Source of the DNA: Phycisphaerae bacterium
GTDB taxonomy: Bacteria > Planctomycetota > Phycisphaerae > Sedimentisphaerales > Anaerobacaceae
NCBI GenBank assembly: GCA_012744475.1
Contig: JAAYBV010000041.1
Coordinates: 1-64,000, forward strand
Direction: 5' to 3'
Length of the DNA: 64,000 nt
Positions 18,001 through 26,127 of the stretch are shown piece by piece. The notes beneath the pieces are model-generated. The model was not told the DNA's origin. It saw nothing but the letters and a program-made list of their open reading frames with translations, and did no database searches. Every line of letters starts with the position of its first letter. Position 1 is the first letter of the stretch. Both the position numbers and the translations under genes were made by a program.

Positions 18001-18179
18001 TCGCAGGCGTCTGCCTGGAACTGAAGATACCCGAGGATGTCGGCATCCAGGCCCGACGGCGGATCGTCACCACCGCCTCCAGACGCTATCGGTCCCCCGC
18101 TTATATCGCCGCAGAGGACCATCAGTGCTGCGACGGCAACCTGTAGGAAGATGCGATTGAGTCTGTCCCGTCCGTACAT
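15099..18179 (-). CDS. Giant secreted LamG and thrombospondin type 3 repeat protein
   Basis: 1026 residues, with AAAGGAG seven bases before the ATG and a signal peptide. Three LamG-like domains (residues of about 45-245, 405-645 and 750-985) alternate with calcium-binding thrombospondin type 3 arrays whose units read DSDGDGL(T/S)D. The longest array is at about 255-400, with shorter ones at about 650-745 and at the C-terminus. The second and third LamG-TSP3 blocks are a near-identical internal duplication. No sorting signal is visible at the end (DETYEPVGRRP). The expected role is calcium-stiffened adhesion to polysaccharide or surface; no catalytic domain is seen. Confidence 0.87.
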   Translation of the reverse strand: MYGRDRLNRIFLQVAVAALMVLCGDISGGPIASGGGGDDPPSGLDADILGYLQFQADACDSTGQTGPMTLVKAPIVNNALYLTGIYQYGNIGGYGTRWRIPELNKNSFTLVMQFCPLDDREGRIIITIGGSRWISLSSLSKGTLRLALNNNRVTYFCSGVAIDTCQWRTLVLVVDVPSRKIRIVINGQSVETIDLADDFRWNTDPTGPADFTFTGLYAFYGYVDNLVVYGRALSEDEVADLMETMTFSTAIPYIAPEPQPCVDPDSDGDGLTDREEDKAGTHPFVADTDSDGLSDADETPEQTTDPLWADSDGDGLLDSDEILLGTHPRWADSDEDALWDGFEAAYGYDPLQANDATVDTDSDGLSDLDEQRYRTDPHDPDSDGDGLSDGDEDGAGTDPTTTAASLPIAYYQFESSAADSMGHSPDFELKNTYYRDGSLYLNGTYEYTGADRWGYRARARLDDFHVDSFTICFDFYRLPSNDSRNDTILDLRPWFKVWDSGILSPKFSNFWRLDLENEESDQLVLRLMNPEDCRWNNLIHSADFVEKRIAVYFNGEHVQTATLPDWFRPDTENWWNDLSFTDYGRGSAHYGYIDNFIVFNETISPWLAHQIGTGVARIGGLPYIPPTPKLCDHPDSDGDGLADYEEFSQTRTNPNDPDTDGDGTTDSYEVALGYDPLQANDAAVDTDSDGFSDQDEQRYGTDPNDPDSDDDGIADGDEQRYGTDLHDPDSDDDGISDGDEVSAGSDPVTTTGPLPIAYYQFESSAADSMGHSPDFELKNTYHRDGSLYLNGTYEYEGQSGWGYRARARLDDFHVDSFTICLDFYRLPSDDWDSKTILDLRPWFKVWDPGTGSSESSNFWRLDLKDEESDQLVLRLMEPEDCRWNNLILSADFVEKRIAVHLNGEHVQTATLPDWFRPDTENWRNDLTFTDYGSKGAYYGYVDNVIVFNEMISPWLAHQIGTGVARIGGLPYIPPTPKLCEHPDSDGDGLTDYEEFSQTRTNPNDRDTDGDGILDCDETYEPVGRRP
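15165..15922. repeat. Internal gene duplication, copy 2 (LamG-TSP3 block)
   Basis: About 760 bp nearly identical to 16207-16967, offset about 1043 bp. Both encode PIAYYQFESSAADSMGHSPD through the TSP3 unit ending SQTRTNPND. The high nucleotide identity suggests recent duplication or gene conversion. Confidence 0.85.
16207..16967. repeat. Internal gene duplication, copy 1 (LamG-TSP3 block)
   Basis: Partner of 15165-15922. Differences cluster in a few loop-encoding stretches, for example around 16660-16740 and 16820-16850, while the rest is almost unchanged. Confidence 0.85.
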
Positions 18180-18527
18180 GGTTTCGCTCCTTTCTCTCTG
18201 GCTGCGTTTGCCGCAGGCGGCGGCACAGGTGCCATTCCATGCGCGTTCATCGACACCTCTCGAGTAGCGGGGGCATGGGCCGTCCCTCCGCGCGGCGGCC
18301 CATTGCCCACCTCACCCGTCCGCTTCTCGCAGTTCAGTCCAGGTCGCCGGCAGTTCGTTACGCGGATTCGCAGAAAAATGTGACTTCAGTACCGAGGGGG
18401 TTGAACGAGGGCCGATTTTGCAGTCGTCCGGGCCGGACGGGGCCCGATATACTCCCAGGAAGAGAAAATCCCGGAAAGGAGTGTAACGAAGCCCAAGAAC
18501 CGGGACTATACCCAGCGAGCAACGCCT

Positions 18528-19373
18528 ATGTGTACGGAGATCGATATCGTCGAGCTGGTCCGGCAGGCACAACGGGGGGACCAGCAGGCCATGGACCACC
18601 TGGCCCAGGTGGTGACGGGCAGACTCTACGCCTACATCAACCGGCTGACACTCAACCACGACCTGACCCAGGACCTCTTGCAGGAGACGTTGTTGAAGAT
18701 GATCGAGAGCATCAAGGATATCGAGCACCCGGACCGATTCTGGCCCTGGCTGTTCCGGACCGCGCTGGGCCAGGTCCAGCACTACTACCGGGAACGGGCC
18801 CGCGCCCAGCAGGTCGAATTCTCGTCAATGAGCCGCCGACGCCTGCTGGACTACCTTGCCCGCGACCACGACGACGGGCTGGACCGGCTGATGCGCCGGG
18901 AGCTGGCCGAGGCGGTGGTCGACGCGATGGCCCAACTGAAGCTGACCTATCGCAGCGTCCTGACGCTGCGCTGTTATGAGCAGTTGTCTTTCGCCGAGAT
19001 CGCCGAGATGATGGACTGCAAGGAGCTGCGGGCCCGCGTGCTGTTCTTTCGGGCCCGGCACTCGCTCAACCGCCGCCTGACCAAGCGAGGGTTCGGCAAG
19101 GGCCTTCTGCTGACCGCCCTGGGGCTGTTCGGCCTGCTGACGGCCCCGGCCGACAGCGCCTCGGCGGCGACCACCGTCACGGCTGCGTCCATCCAGGTCG
19201 GCGCGGCCGCCACCATCGCCGGCATTGCGGGCACGCCGTCGGGATTCGCGGTCATCCTGACCGCCGCCGGCATGACATTCACATTGAGCCTGTCTTACCA
19301 GCACGTGATCTACGCGTTCCTGGTGGGCGGCCTGCTGGTAATCAGCTACCTCATTGCCCTCTTCTTCGAGTGA
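18528..19373 (+). CDS. ECF-type sigma factor with C-terminal membrane extension
   Basis: 281 residues. Sigma region 2 spans about 10-80 (DLTQDLLQETLLKMIES, RFWPWLFRTALGQVQHYYRE) and region 4 about 125-180 (LKLTYRSVLTLRCYEQLSFA, EIAEMMDC). After residue 188 comes an extension of about 90 residues with three hydrophobic segments (about 191-205, 222-250 and 259-280), so the sigma domains may be tethered to the membrane. Extended ECF sigmas are known in Planctomycetes. No anti-sigma gene is adjacent, so the tail may do the regulating. It lies between the divergent LamG-TSP3 gene and the LamG tandem pair; control of surface-protein genes is inference. The Shine-Dalgarno is weak. Confidence 0.8.
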   Translation: MCTEIDIVELVRQAQRGDQQAMDHLAQVVTGRLYAYINRLTLNHDLTQDLLQETLLKMIESIKDIEHPDRFWPWLFRTALGQVQHYYRERARAQQVEFSSMSRRRLLDYLARDHDDGLDRLMRRELAEAVVDAMAQLKLTYRSVLTLRCYEQLSFAEIAEMMDCKELRARVLFFRARHSLNRRLTKRGFGKGLLLTALGLFGLLTAPADSASAATTVTAASIQVGAAATIAGIAGTPSGFAVILTAAGMTFTLSLSYQHVIYAFLVGGLLVISYLIALFFE

Positions 19374-19629
19374 CAAGGCGCCGTCCCGGGGGCGATTCTC
19401 GTCGGCCCCAAGTACCCTGTTGTCGCCCAGAGCGGGTCACCCACACCAATTCCCGTCCCCAAATCCCACGTCGACGAACTTGGGTTCGGCCAACCCGTGG
19501 CTCAATAGCGGAATCTGTCAAACCGCAACCGACGCCAATGGGGCGTCTCGCCCGGCGTCGGTCACCAGGAAAGGACTCATCGGGCCTGTGTCTGGTCGAA
19601 GATACCGGCACGCGGCAGCCCAAATTCTG

Positions 19630-19658
19630 TTGAATGGCGGGTCTGGATCTGCTATAAG
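19630..19658 (+). promoter_or_regulatory. Promoter of LamG gene B
   Basis: TTGAAT, a 17-bp spacer and TATAAG. The same arrangement (TTGAAC, 17 bp, TATAAG) with shared flanks ATCTGCTATAAGTGAA recurs at 23096-23124, so the element is conserved between the two paralogues. Confidence 0.6.
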
Positions 19659-19769
19659 TGAAAGTGGTCGGGCCATGGGCTGCGCAGACGGTCGATGGGG
19701 AAGCGACATCGACGTGCCGACGCCGGGCAATGGCGAGGAATTGGGTTTGTATCCATTCGGAGGACCTGA

Positions 19770-19901
19770 GTGATGGATGCAACTGGAAGAGGCGGCACAG
19801 GCGGAGGTGCGCAGGCAATTCGCACGTGCCAATCGGATGGGTCCTGTCCGAATCGCCCTGCGCCGGAATCGCGGAAAGGAGGTGTACACACCCGTTCTTG
19901 A
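19770..19901 (+). CDS. Small leader ORF upstream of LamG gene B
   Basis: A GTG six bases after CGGAGG opens a 43-codon frame (an ATG follows in frame). It ends in SRKGGVHTRS; its AAA-GGA-GGT codons form the embedded SD-like core. The paralogous leader at 23225-23368 has the same SD, spacer, GTG and K-G-G codons, although the peptides otherwise diverge. That points to a regulatory leader ORF rather than a functional protein. Confidence 0.35.
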   Translation: MMDATGRGGTGGGAQAIRTCQSDGSCPNRPAPESRKGGVHTRS

Positions 19902-20012
19902 TTGGCGCAGGTGAAGCACGGCACCGCAGGCGAACTCTCTGGGGCGATCTCGTCGATGGGTCTCGCGCCAGATTCAGAATCTCCATCGCTGAACCTTCTG
20001 GAGGACATTGAA

Positions 20013-22934
20013 ATGACACGCTTGACCACAATCTGTATCGCGTCCTTTTGCATCGGCCTGGTGCTGGCCGGACACAGCTACGGGGCGATTGACCCTGACA
20101 CCATTCTCGGGGTATGGCTCCTCGACGAGGGAAACGGTGATTTCACCGAGGACGCCTCCGGCAACGGCAACGACGGCACCCTTATGAGCTCGCCGGGCTG
20201 GATCAACGGTCGATCCGGCAGCGCCTTGCGGTTCAACGGATCCTCGACGTATGTCAACTGCGGCAACGCCGAGACGCTGAATGTCGCCCTCTTTTCTGTT
20301 TCATTTTGGTGCAATATCCCCGCCACACAGGGATGGAACCACATGATCTCGCGGGGTCAGCATCAAGCGAGTGGCACCCCCGGGTCGGTCAACTGGGGTG
20401 TTATGATGTATGAGAACCAGGCGACCATCCTGTATGAGACGTTCAACAGCACCGCCTGGGTGGGGATCAACACCCCTACGACTCTCAACGAATGGCATCA
20501 TATCGTCGCCACCTTTGACGGGACCGCGATGCAGCTCTATCACGACGGCCAGCTGGCGGCCAGCAACGCAAACGCGGGTATTCTGCTCGATGCGAGTCGA
20601 AACTTCCTGATCGGCGCCCGATCGGACGCTGGTGCTGCGGGGGGCTTTTTCAACGGCAGCATCGACGAAGTAGGCTACTTCAACGCGGTCGTTGCCGAGG
20701 AGGACGTGCAGACGATCATGACCAAGGGTCTGGCGGAAGTCCTGGGCGGTTCGGTGGTGGCAATCGACCCGCGGCCGGCGAACGGCCAGACCGATGTGTC
20801 GCGAGATCCGGTGCTGAGCTGGACGCCGGGCGATTTTGCCGCCACACACAAGGTCTACCTCAGTGACAACGTCAGCGACGTCAGTGGCGGAGCCCCCGGC
20901 GCCTTGATCGCCGATGGCATTACGGAGCCTAAGGTTGCCCCCGGGCGCCTGGCGTACGAAACGACCTATTACTGGCGTGTGGATGAGGTCAACTCGGCGC
21001 CCGACTACACCGTCTTCGAAGGCGTTCTCTGGAGTTTTACAGTCGAACCGTTTGCGTATCCGATTACCGGCGTAATCGCCACGAGCAACGCGGTCTCCGA
21101 TCCCACAGCGGGTCCACAGAACACCGTCAACGGTTCCGGCCTGAACGCCAATGATCAGCATTCCATCGAGGCCGCCGACATGTGGCTGACGGCCCCCGGC
21201 CAGGAATCCGTGTACATCCAGTACGAATTCGACCAGGTTTACAAGCTCTATGAGATGCTCGTCTGGAACTACAACGTCCAGTTCGAGCTGATCCTCGGCT
21301 TCGGACTCAAGGATGTGACCGTCGAGTACTCCGAGAACGGAACGGACTGGGTGGTTCTGGGCGATGTCGAATTCGCCAAGGCCACCGCGACCGCAACCTA
21401 CAGGGCCAATACGACTGTGGACCTCGGCGGCGTCGCGGCCAAGTACGTCCGTCTGAACGTCAAGAGCGGCTACGGGGTTCTGGGCCAGTTCGGGCTCAGT
21501 GAGGTGCGCTTCCACTACCTGCCCGTGAACCCGCGCGAGCCTCAGCCGGCCGACGGCGCCACCAATGTCGATCCGGCGACGGCGACCCTGAATTGGCGAG
21601 CGGGCCGGGAGGCGGCGTCTCACGAAATTCACTTGGGAACCGATCCGGACAACCTGCCGACGGTCGGCTCGGTCAGCGAGGCAAGCTTTGCCCCCGCTGA
21701 GGTGGGGTTCGGGCGCACCTACTACTGGCAGATTGTCGAAGTCAACGAAGCGGAGGCCGTCCCCGCCTGGACCGGCGAGGTGTGGAGTTTCTCGACGCAG
21801 GAATTCGAGCTGATCGAAGGCTTCGAGACGTATGACGATGACATCGATGCCGGCACGACGATTTTCGGCACCTGGCTCGATGGCTGGGTCAACGAAACCG
21901 GCTCCACCGTCGGCTACCTCGATGCGCCGTTTGCCGAGCAGAACATCGTTCGCACCGGCCGCCAGTCGATGCCGCTGACGTACGACAACGCGGCCTCGCC
22001 GTTCTACTCCGAGGCCGAACGGACGTTCGACTCCGCGCAAAACTGGAGCGTCGACGGTGCCGACACGCTGCTAGTGTGCTTCCAGGGTGTCCCCAGGCCG
22101 TTTGCCGAGTTGGCTTCCGGCAAGATCGTGATGGGTGCGGCCGGCACAGACATCTGGAACGCCGCCGACGAGTTCCGTTTCGCGTACAAGCCGCTCAGCG
22201 GCGACGGCTCGATCGTGGCGCTCGTCGAGAGCGTATCGCGTGCGAACGAATGGACCAAGGGCGGCGTGATGATCCGCGAGACGCTGGAGGCCGGTTCGCC
22301 GTTCGCAGCGGTGTACGCAACGCCGGATTACGGGTGCCGCTATCAGGCGCGTCTTACCGCCGACGTTGCGGCGGTCAGCGACAGCAGCGTGGTCACCACG
22401 GAGCAGACGGCTCTGGTCGCTCCGTACTGGGTCAAGATCGAGCGCGTGGGCAGCACGTTCAACGGCTACTACTCGACCGACGGAGAGAACTGGACGGCGA
22501 TGGCGTGGAATCCGCAGACGATCGCGATGGGCACGAACGTCTACATCGGTCTGGCGGTCACCAGCCACGCGACCGGCGTTCTGGCCAGTGCCGAATTCTC
22601 AAGCGTGACCACCACCGGGAACGTGACCGGCCAATGGGCGGTCGAGACCATCGGCGTTGAGCAGCCCGAGGGCAACGACGCCGGCCCGCTCTACGTCACG
22701 CTGGAAGACGCGGCGGGCAAGGCGGCGACGGTGAGCCATCCGGCCGGCGACAGCGCGGTCCTGCTGGCCGGCTGGAACGAGTGGCTGATCCCAATGAGCC
22801 AGTTCAACGGTGTGAACCTCGGCCGGATCGAGGTGTTCCGGATCGGCGTCGGCAACAGCACGAATCCGACCGCGGGCGGCACCGGCATCGTTTACATCGA
22901 CGACATCAGCTACGGCCACCCCGCCGCGCAGTAG
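20013..22934 (+). CDS. Secreted LamG / F5-8C protein with inserted DUF1349-like domain
   Basis: 973 residues. The start is at the ATG after TTCTGGAGGACATTGAA, followed by a signal peptide (MTRLTTICIASFCIGLVLAG). Order: LamG (about 25-240), Fn3-like (250-345), F5-8C-like (348-508), Fn3-like (509-598), then a CBM-like module (599-973). The CBM-like module is interrupted at about 690-870 by a segment resembling DUF1349/laminin-like beta-sandwiches (NEWTKGGVMIRETLEAGSPF, YYSTDGENWTAMAW). It ends VYIDDISYGHPAAQ. It lacks the second LamG of the protein at 2811. Surface binding is inferred. A strong terminator follows at 23007. Confidence 0.85.
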   Translation: MTRLTTICIASFCIGLVLAGHSYGAIDPDTILGVWLLDEGNGDFTEDASGNGNDGTLMSSPGWINGRSGSALRFNGSSTYVNCGNAETLNVALFSVSFWCNIPATQGWNHMISRGQHQASGTPGSVNWGVMMYENQATILYETFNSTAWVGINTPTTLNEWHHIVATFDGTAMQLYHDGQLAASNANAGILLDASRNFLIGARSDAGAAGGFFNGSIDEVGYFNAVVAEEDVQTIMTKGLAEVLGGSVVAIDPRPANGQTDVSRDPVLSWTPGDFAATHKVYLSDNVSDVSGGAPGALIADGITEPKVAPGRLAYETTYYWRVDEVNSAPDYTVFEGVLWSFTVEPFAYPITGVIATSNAVSDPTAGPQNTVNGSGLNANDQHSIEAADMWLTAPGQESVYIQYEFDQVYKLYEMLVWNYNVQFELILGFGLKDVTVEYSENGTDWVVLGDVEFAKATATATYRANTTVDLGGVAAKYVRLNVKSGYGVLGQFGLSEVRFHYLPVNPREPQPADGATNVDPATATLNWRAGREAASHEIHLGTDPDNLPTVGSVSEASFAPAEVGFGRTYYWQIVEVNEAEAVPAWTGEVWSFSTQEFELIEGFETYDDDIDAGTTIFGTWLDGWVNETGSTVGYLDAPFAEQNIVRTGRQSMPLTYDNAASPFYSEAERTFDSAQNWSVDGADTLLVCFQGVPRPFAELASGKIVMGAAGTDIWNAADEFRFAYKPLSGDGSIVALVESVSRANEWTKGGVMIRETLEAGSPFAAVYATPDYGCRYQARLTADVAAVSDSSVVTTEQTALVAPYWVKIERVGSTFNGYYSTDGENWTAMAWNPQTIAMGTNVYIGLAVTSHATGVLASAEFSSVTTTGNVTGQWAVETIGVEQPEGNDAGPLYVTLEDAAGKAATVSHPAGDSAVLLAGWNEWLIPMSQFNGVNLGRIEVFRIGVGNSTNPTAGGTGIVYIDDISYGHPAAQ

Positions 22935-23006
22935 CGGGACCAGTCAAAGCACAACGGATGCCGACGGGGTGCCCCCATCGACATCGGTTGCGGAAAATGG
23001 ATGTGT

Positions 23007-23047
23007 CGGGGTTCCTGTCTGGCCGCAGACAGGGGCCCCGCTTTCTT
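23007..23047 (+). terminator. Strong intrinsic terminator after LamG gene B
   Basis: A 15-bp stem with G-T wobbles (23007-23021/23026-23040), loop GCCG, then CTTTCTT. It lies about 70 nt beyond the stop codon. Confidence 0.75.
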
Positions 23048-23095
23048 CCAGGCCTCGTGCCTCCCGGATTTCGGCTGGCGGTGGTCGGAATCCTG

Positions 23096-23124
23096 TTGAA
23101 CGGGCGGCTCGAATCTGCTATAAG
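23096..23124 (+). promoter_or_regulatory. Promoter of LamG gene C
   Basis: TTGAAC (23096-23101), a 17-bp spacer and TATAAG (23119-23124). It is the counterpart of the promoter at 19630 and lies about 50 nt after the terminator of gene B. Confidence 0.6.
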
Positions 23125-23224
23125 TGAACGTGGTCTGGGGCGTTGGTTCTGGGACGCTGCGGTCGACGCGCCAACGCCGGAGCTTATTGAGGATTCAGGG
23201 TTCAGATCCACCCGGAGGCCCTGA

Positions 23225-23368
23225 GTGAGGAGTGTCTTTTCGAGCATGCGGTCCAAGGGGGCAGGTGGGCTGTCTGCGCTCACGCCGCCCATTCTTCAGC
23301 TCCGCAGCAACGAGCATCCCGCATCCAAGAAGAAAGGAGGTGCCACAGAAGCCCTACATTTGCTCTGA
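23225..23368 (+). CDS. Small leader ORF upstream of LamG gene C
   Basis: GTG after CGGAGGCCCTGA opens a 47-codon frame ending KKKGGATEALHLL. It matches the leader ORF at 19770 in SD, spacing, start codon and the K-G-G codons that make AAAGGAGGT. A further 40-codon ORF (23389-23511) lies between it and the main gene. The role is unknown; translational attenuation or coupling is possible. Confidence 0.35.
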   Translation: MRSVFSSMRSKGAGGLSALTPPILQLRSNEHPASKKKGGATEALHLL

Positions 23369-23522
23369 ACAGGTGAGAAGATTGAGTCATGGCGTTTCAC
23401 ATCTTCATAACGCCGGCGCGGAAGGAAGAACGCGTACTGCGGCGAAAGAAGGCGGGCAGGGTTTGTGGCCCTGAAAACGATTGTGTCATCGGTCTGCATC
23501 ACGTCTGAGAAGGAGGACAATT

Positions 23523-25886
23523 ATGGGTAGGAACAAACTGGTTGTATTGGCGTTCTGTGCCTTCGTGGCGGGCCTGATGGCCGGGCCGGTGGCGCAGGCA
23601 GGCGATCCGGCGCTCATCGCCTGGTGAAAGTTGGATGACGGGACGGGCACCGTCGTTCTGGACTCATCCGACTACGGGAATCACGGCACGGTCATGAATC
23701 CCAATGCGGGTCTGGGAGCCGGCGGCTCGGTCTGGGTCAATGACGCCGAACGTGGCATGGTCATCAGCTTCAATGGGGCCGACGGCAGCGGCGCGTACGT
23801 TACGACCCCAGTGACTACTCCTGCGATGACGATGACCAGCGGTTTTACGTGGGCCTTCTGGGCCAAGCAGCCCGCCGCCCAAGCGACGAACAACGACACC
23901 ATCCTGGGCAACCGCTACGGCGGAACGGCATCCCCCCTTCAGTTCATCAAATTCACACCCACGCGGTTCGAGAACTACAACGACGACGGCTCCTACGTCA
24001 ACGGAATCAACTACACCTCTATTCCCGCCGACGTCTGGATCCACCATGCTGTGGTCAAGGATGGGGCAGCTCTGACCTACTATCGCGACGGCGAGGTGAT
24101 GCTCACCAACACGATGACGAAGACCCTCGATGAGAACCCATTCTACATGGGCGCTGACGGCTACAGCGGCGCACAGGAAAACTGGCAAGGTTACTTGAGC
24201 GACGTGCGGCTCTACACACGCGCGCTGAGCGCCAAGGAGGTCCTGGACGTCATGGCGGGCAAAGGGCCGACCTCGGAAACCGCCACGGACCCGGTTCCCG
24301 CGCACGAAGCGGTCGACATCCCGCGCGATGTTGTCCTGAGCTGGACGCCGGGCGAGTATGCGCAGACCCACGACATCTACTTCGGAACGGTCGCCGACGA
24401 CGTGGCCAACGCCAGTCGAGCTGACTCCATGGGTGTGCTGGTCAGCCAGAATCAGGCCGCGGCCACCTTTGACCCCGACGGGCTGCTCGAATTCGGTCAG
24501 ACCTACTACTGGCGGGTGGACGAAGTCAACGCCCCGCCGGACAGCACCATCTACAAGGGCGAGGTCTGGAGCTTCACCGCCGAGCCGTTTGCCTATTCCG
24601 TTGCTGGCGTCATCGCCACCAGCAACGGAAGCTCCGAAGACGCAGCCGGACCGGAGAACACCGTCAACGGCTCCGGCCTCAACGCCGCCGATGAGCACTC
24701 TGTAGAGACGGTGGACATGTGGCTTGCAACCCCGGGAGCGGAACCCTTATGGATACAGTATGAATTCGACGGCGTTTATAAGCTCCATCAGATGCTCGTC
24801 TGGAACTACAACTCGATGTTCGAGTTGATCCTTGGCTTTGGACTCAAGGGGGTCACCGTCGAGTACTCTGAAAACGGAACGGATTGGACGGTCCTGGGCG
24901 ACATGGAACTTGCCCAGGCCACCGCCACGGAGACATATACCGCCAACACGACCGTGGACTTCGGCGGCGCGCCGGTCAAGTCTGTCCGGCTGAACGTCAA
25001 CAGCGGCTGGGGCATGATGGGCCAGTTCGGGCTCAGTGAAGTCCGCTTCCTGCACATTCCCGCTCAGGCGCGCGAGCCTCAACCAGCCGATGGGGCTGTC
25101 GACGTCGAACCGGCAGCAGCTCTGAGCTGGCGTTCCGGCCGAGAAGCGGCCTCTCACGAAGTCTATCTCGGAACCGATCCGGCCGCCCTGGCTCTCGCGG
25201 GTACGGCGGCTTCTGCCAGCTTTGCGCCGGCCCTGGAGTTTGGGAACACCTACTACTGGCAGATCGTCGAGGTCAACGAAGCGGATGCCGTCCCGGCATG
25301 GGCCGGCGGCGTCTGGAGCTTCTCGACCAAGGAGTATGAACTGATCGACGGCATGGAAACCTATAACGACGACGTCGACGCCGCGACCACGATCTTCGAC
25401 ACCTGGCTTGACGGCTGGGTCAACAATACCGGCTCGACGGTCGGGTACTTGAATGCACCTTTTGCCGAGCGGGCCATCGTCCGCAGCGGCGCGCAGTCGA
25501 TGCCGCTCGAGTACGACAACAGCGTCGCGCCGTTCTATTCCGAGGCAGAGCGCCAGTTCGAGACCGCCCAGGACTGGATGCGCAACGGCGCCGATACACT
25601 CGTGCTGTACGTGCAGGGCGACGCATCCAACTCGGCCGAGGCGATGTACGTTCGGATCGAGGACAGCAGCGGAAAGAGCGCGTCGGCCGTGAACGGCGAC
25701 GGGGTCATTACGCAGAGTCTGACGTGGCAGGAATGGGTGATTCCGTACAGTGATCTGTCCGGCGTGAATCTCAGCCGGGTCGAGAAGATGGTCATCGGCG
25801 TCGGCAGCGCGACCGCTCCGACGGCCGGCGGCACCGGCATCGTTTACGTCGACGACATCGGCTACGGTCGTCCGGCCGCACAGTAA
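23523..25886 (+). pseudogene. LamG / F5-8C protein gene C interrupted by in-frame TGA
   Basis: The ATG at 23523 has an ideal GGAGGA site and encodes a clean signal peptide (MGRNKLVVLAFCAFVAGLMA). Codon 35, where the family has the second Trp of AWW, is TGA (23625-23627). The frame then continues open to 25886 with an intact LamG (to about residue 235), Fn3-like, F5-8C-like, Fn3-like and CBM-like modules, ending VYVDDIGYGRPAAQ. One G-to-A change of TGG explains the break. A TTG at 23631 could restart but would lose the signal peptide. Alternatives are a recent nonsense mutation, phase-like on/off variation, readthrough or an assembly error. The rest shows no decay, so the lesion is recent or artefactual. 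Confidence 0.85.
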
Positions 25887-25959
25887 TGCGGTCTGCCGTA
25901 CCGTGATCGACGCGGGCCGCTCAAGGCCCGAAGGGTCGATTGCCATAGATGCACCGCTT

Positions 25960-25992
25960 GGGGTCTGCGCCTCTCCATGGGGCGCAGACCCC
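25960..25992 (+). terminator. Probable terminator after LamG gene C
   Basis: A perfect 12-bp stem, GGGGTCTGCGCC (25960-25971) with GGCGCAGACCCC (25981-25992), and a 9-nt loop. The T tail is poor (TGCTGCTTTC), so strength is uncertain. Confidence 0.5.
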
Positions 25993-26090
25993 TGCTGCTT
26001 TCAATCAGGACACGGCCATCTCGTGGCTCAGAAATGCCGGTGCCCTAAAACCTGCACACACACGCTATATCGAACCATCCAGAAGTCTGC

Positions 26091-26119
26091 TTGCAGAACA
26101 CCATCTTTTGCTGTATCGT
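26091..26119 (+). promoter_or_regulatory. Promoter of the TsaC-YwlE fusion gene
   Basis: TTGCAG (26091-26096), 17 bp and TATCGT (26114-26119). Only 8 nt separate the -10 box from the ATG at 26128 and no Shine-Dalgarno is present, so the transcript may be leaderless. Confidence 0.4.
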
Positions 26120-26127
26120 CGGAAACC

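Larger units (their letters stand above)
19374..20012. other. Intergenic region holding the LamG-B promoter and leader
   Basis: Contains a stretch homologous to the region upstream of the next LamG gene (19525-19660 versus 22950-23125), a promoter at 19630-19658, a small ORF at 19770-19901 and an AAAGGAGGTG core at 19875-19884. Nothing else is supported. Confidence 0.55.

Noticed and set aside
23232-23474. 80-codon ORF in the leader of LamG gene C
   Set aside because: Frame not shared with the paralogous leader; the conserved frame is the 23225-23368 one.
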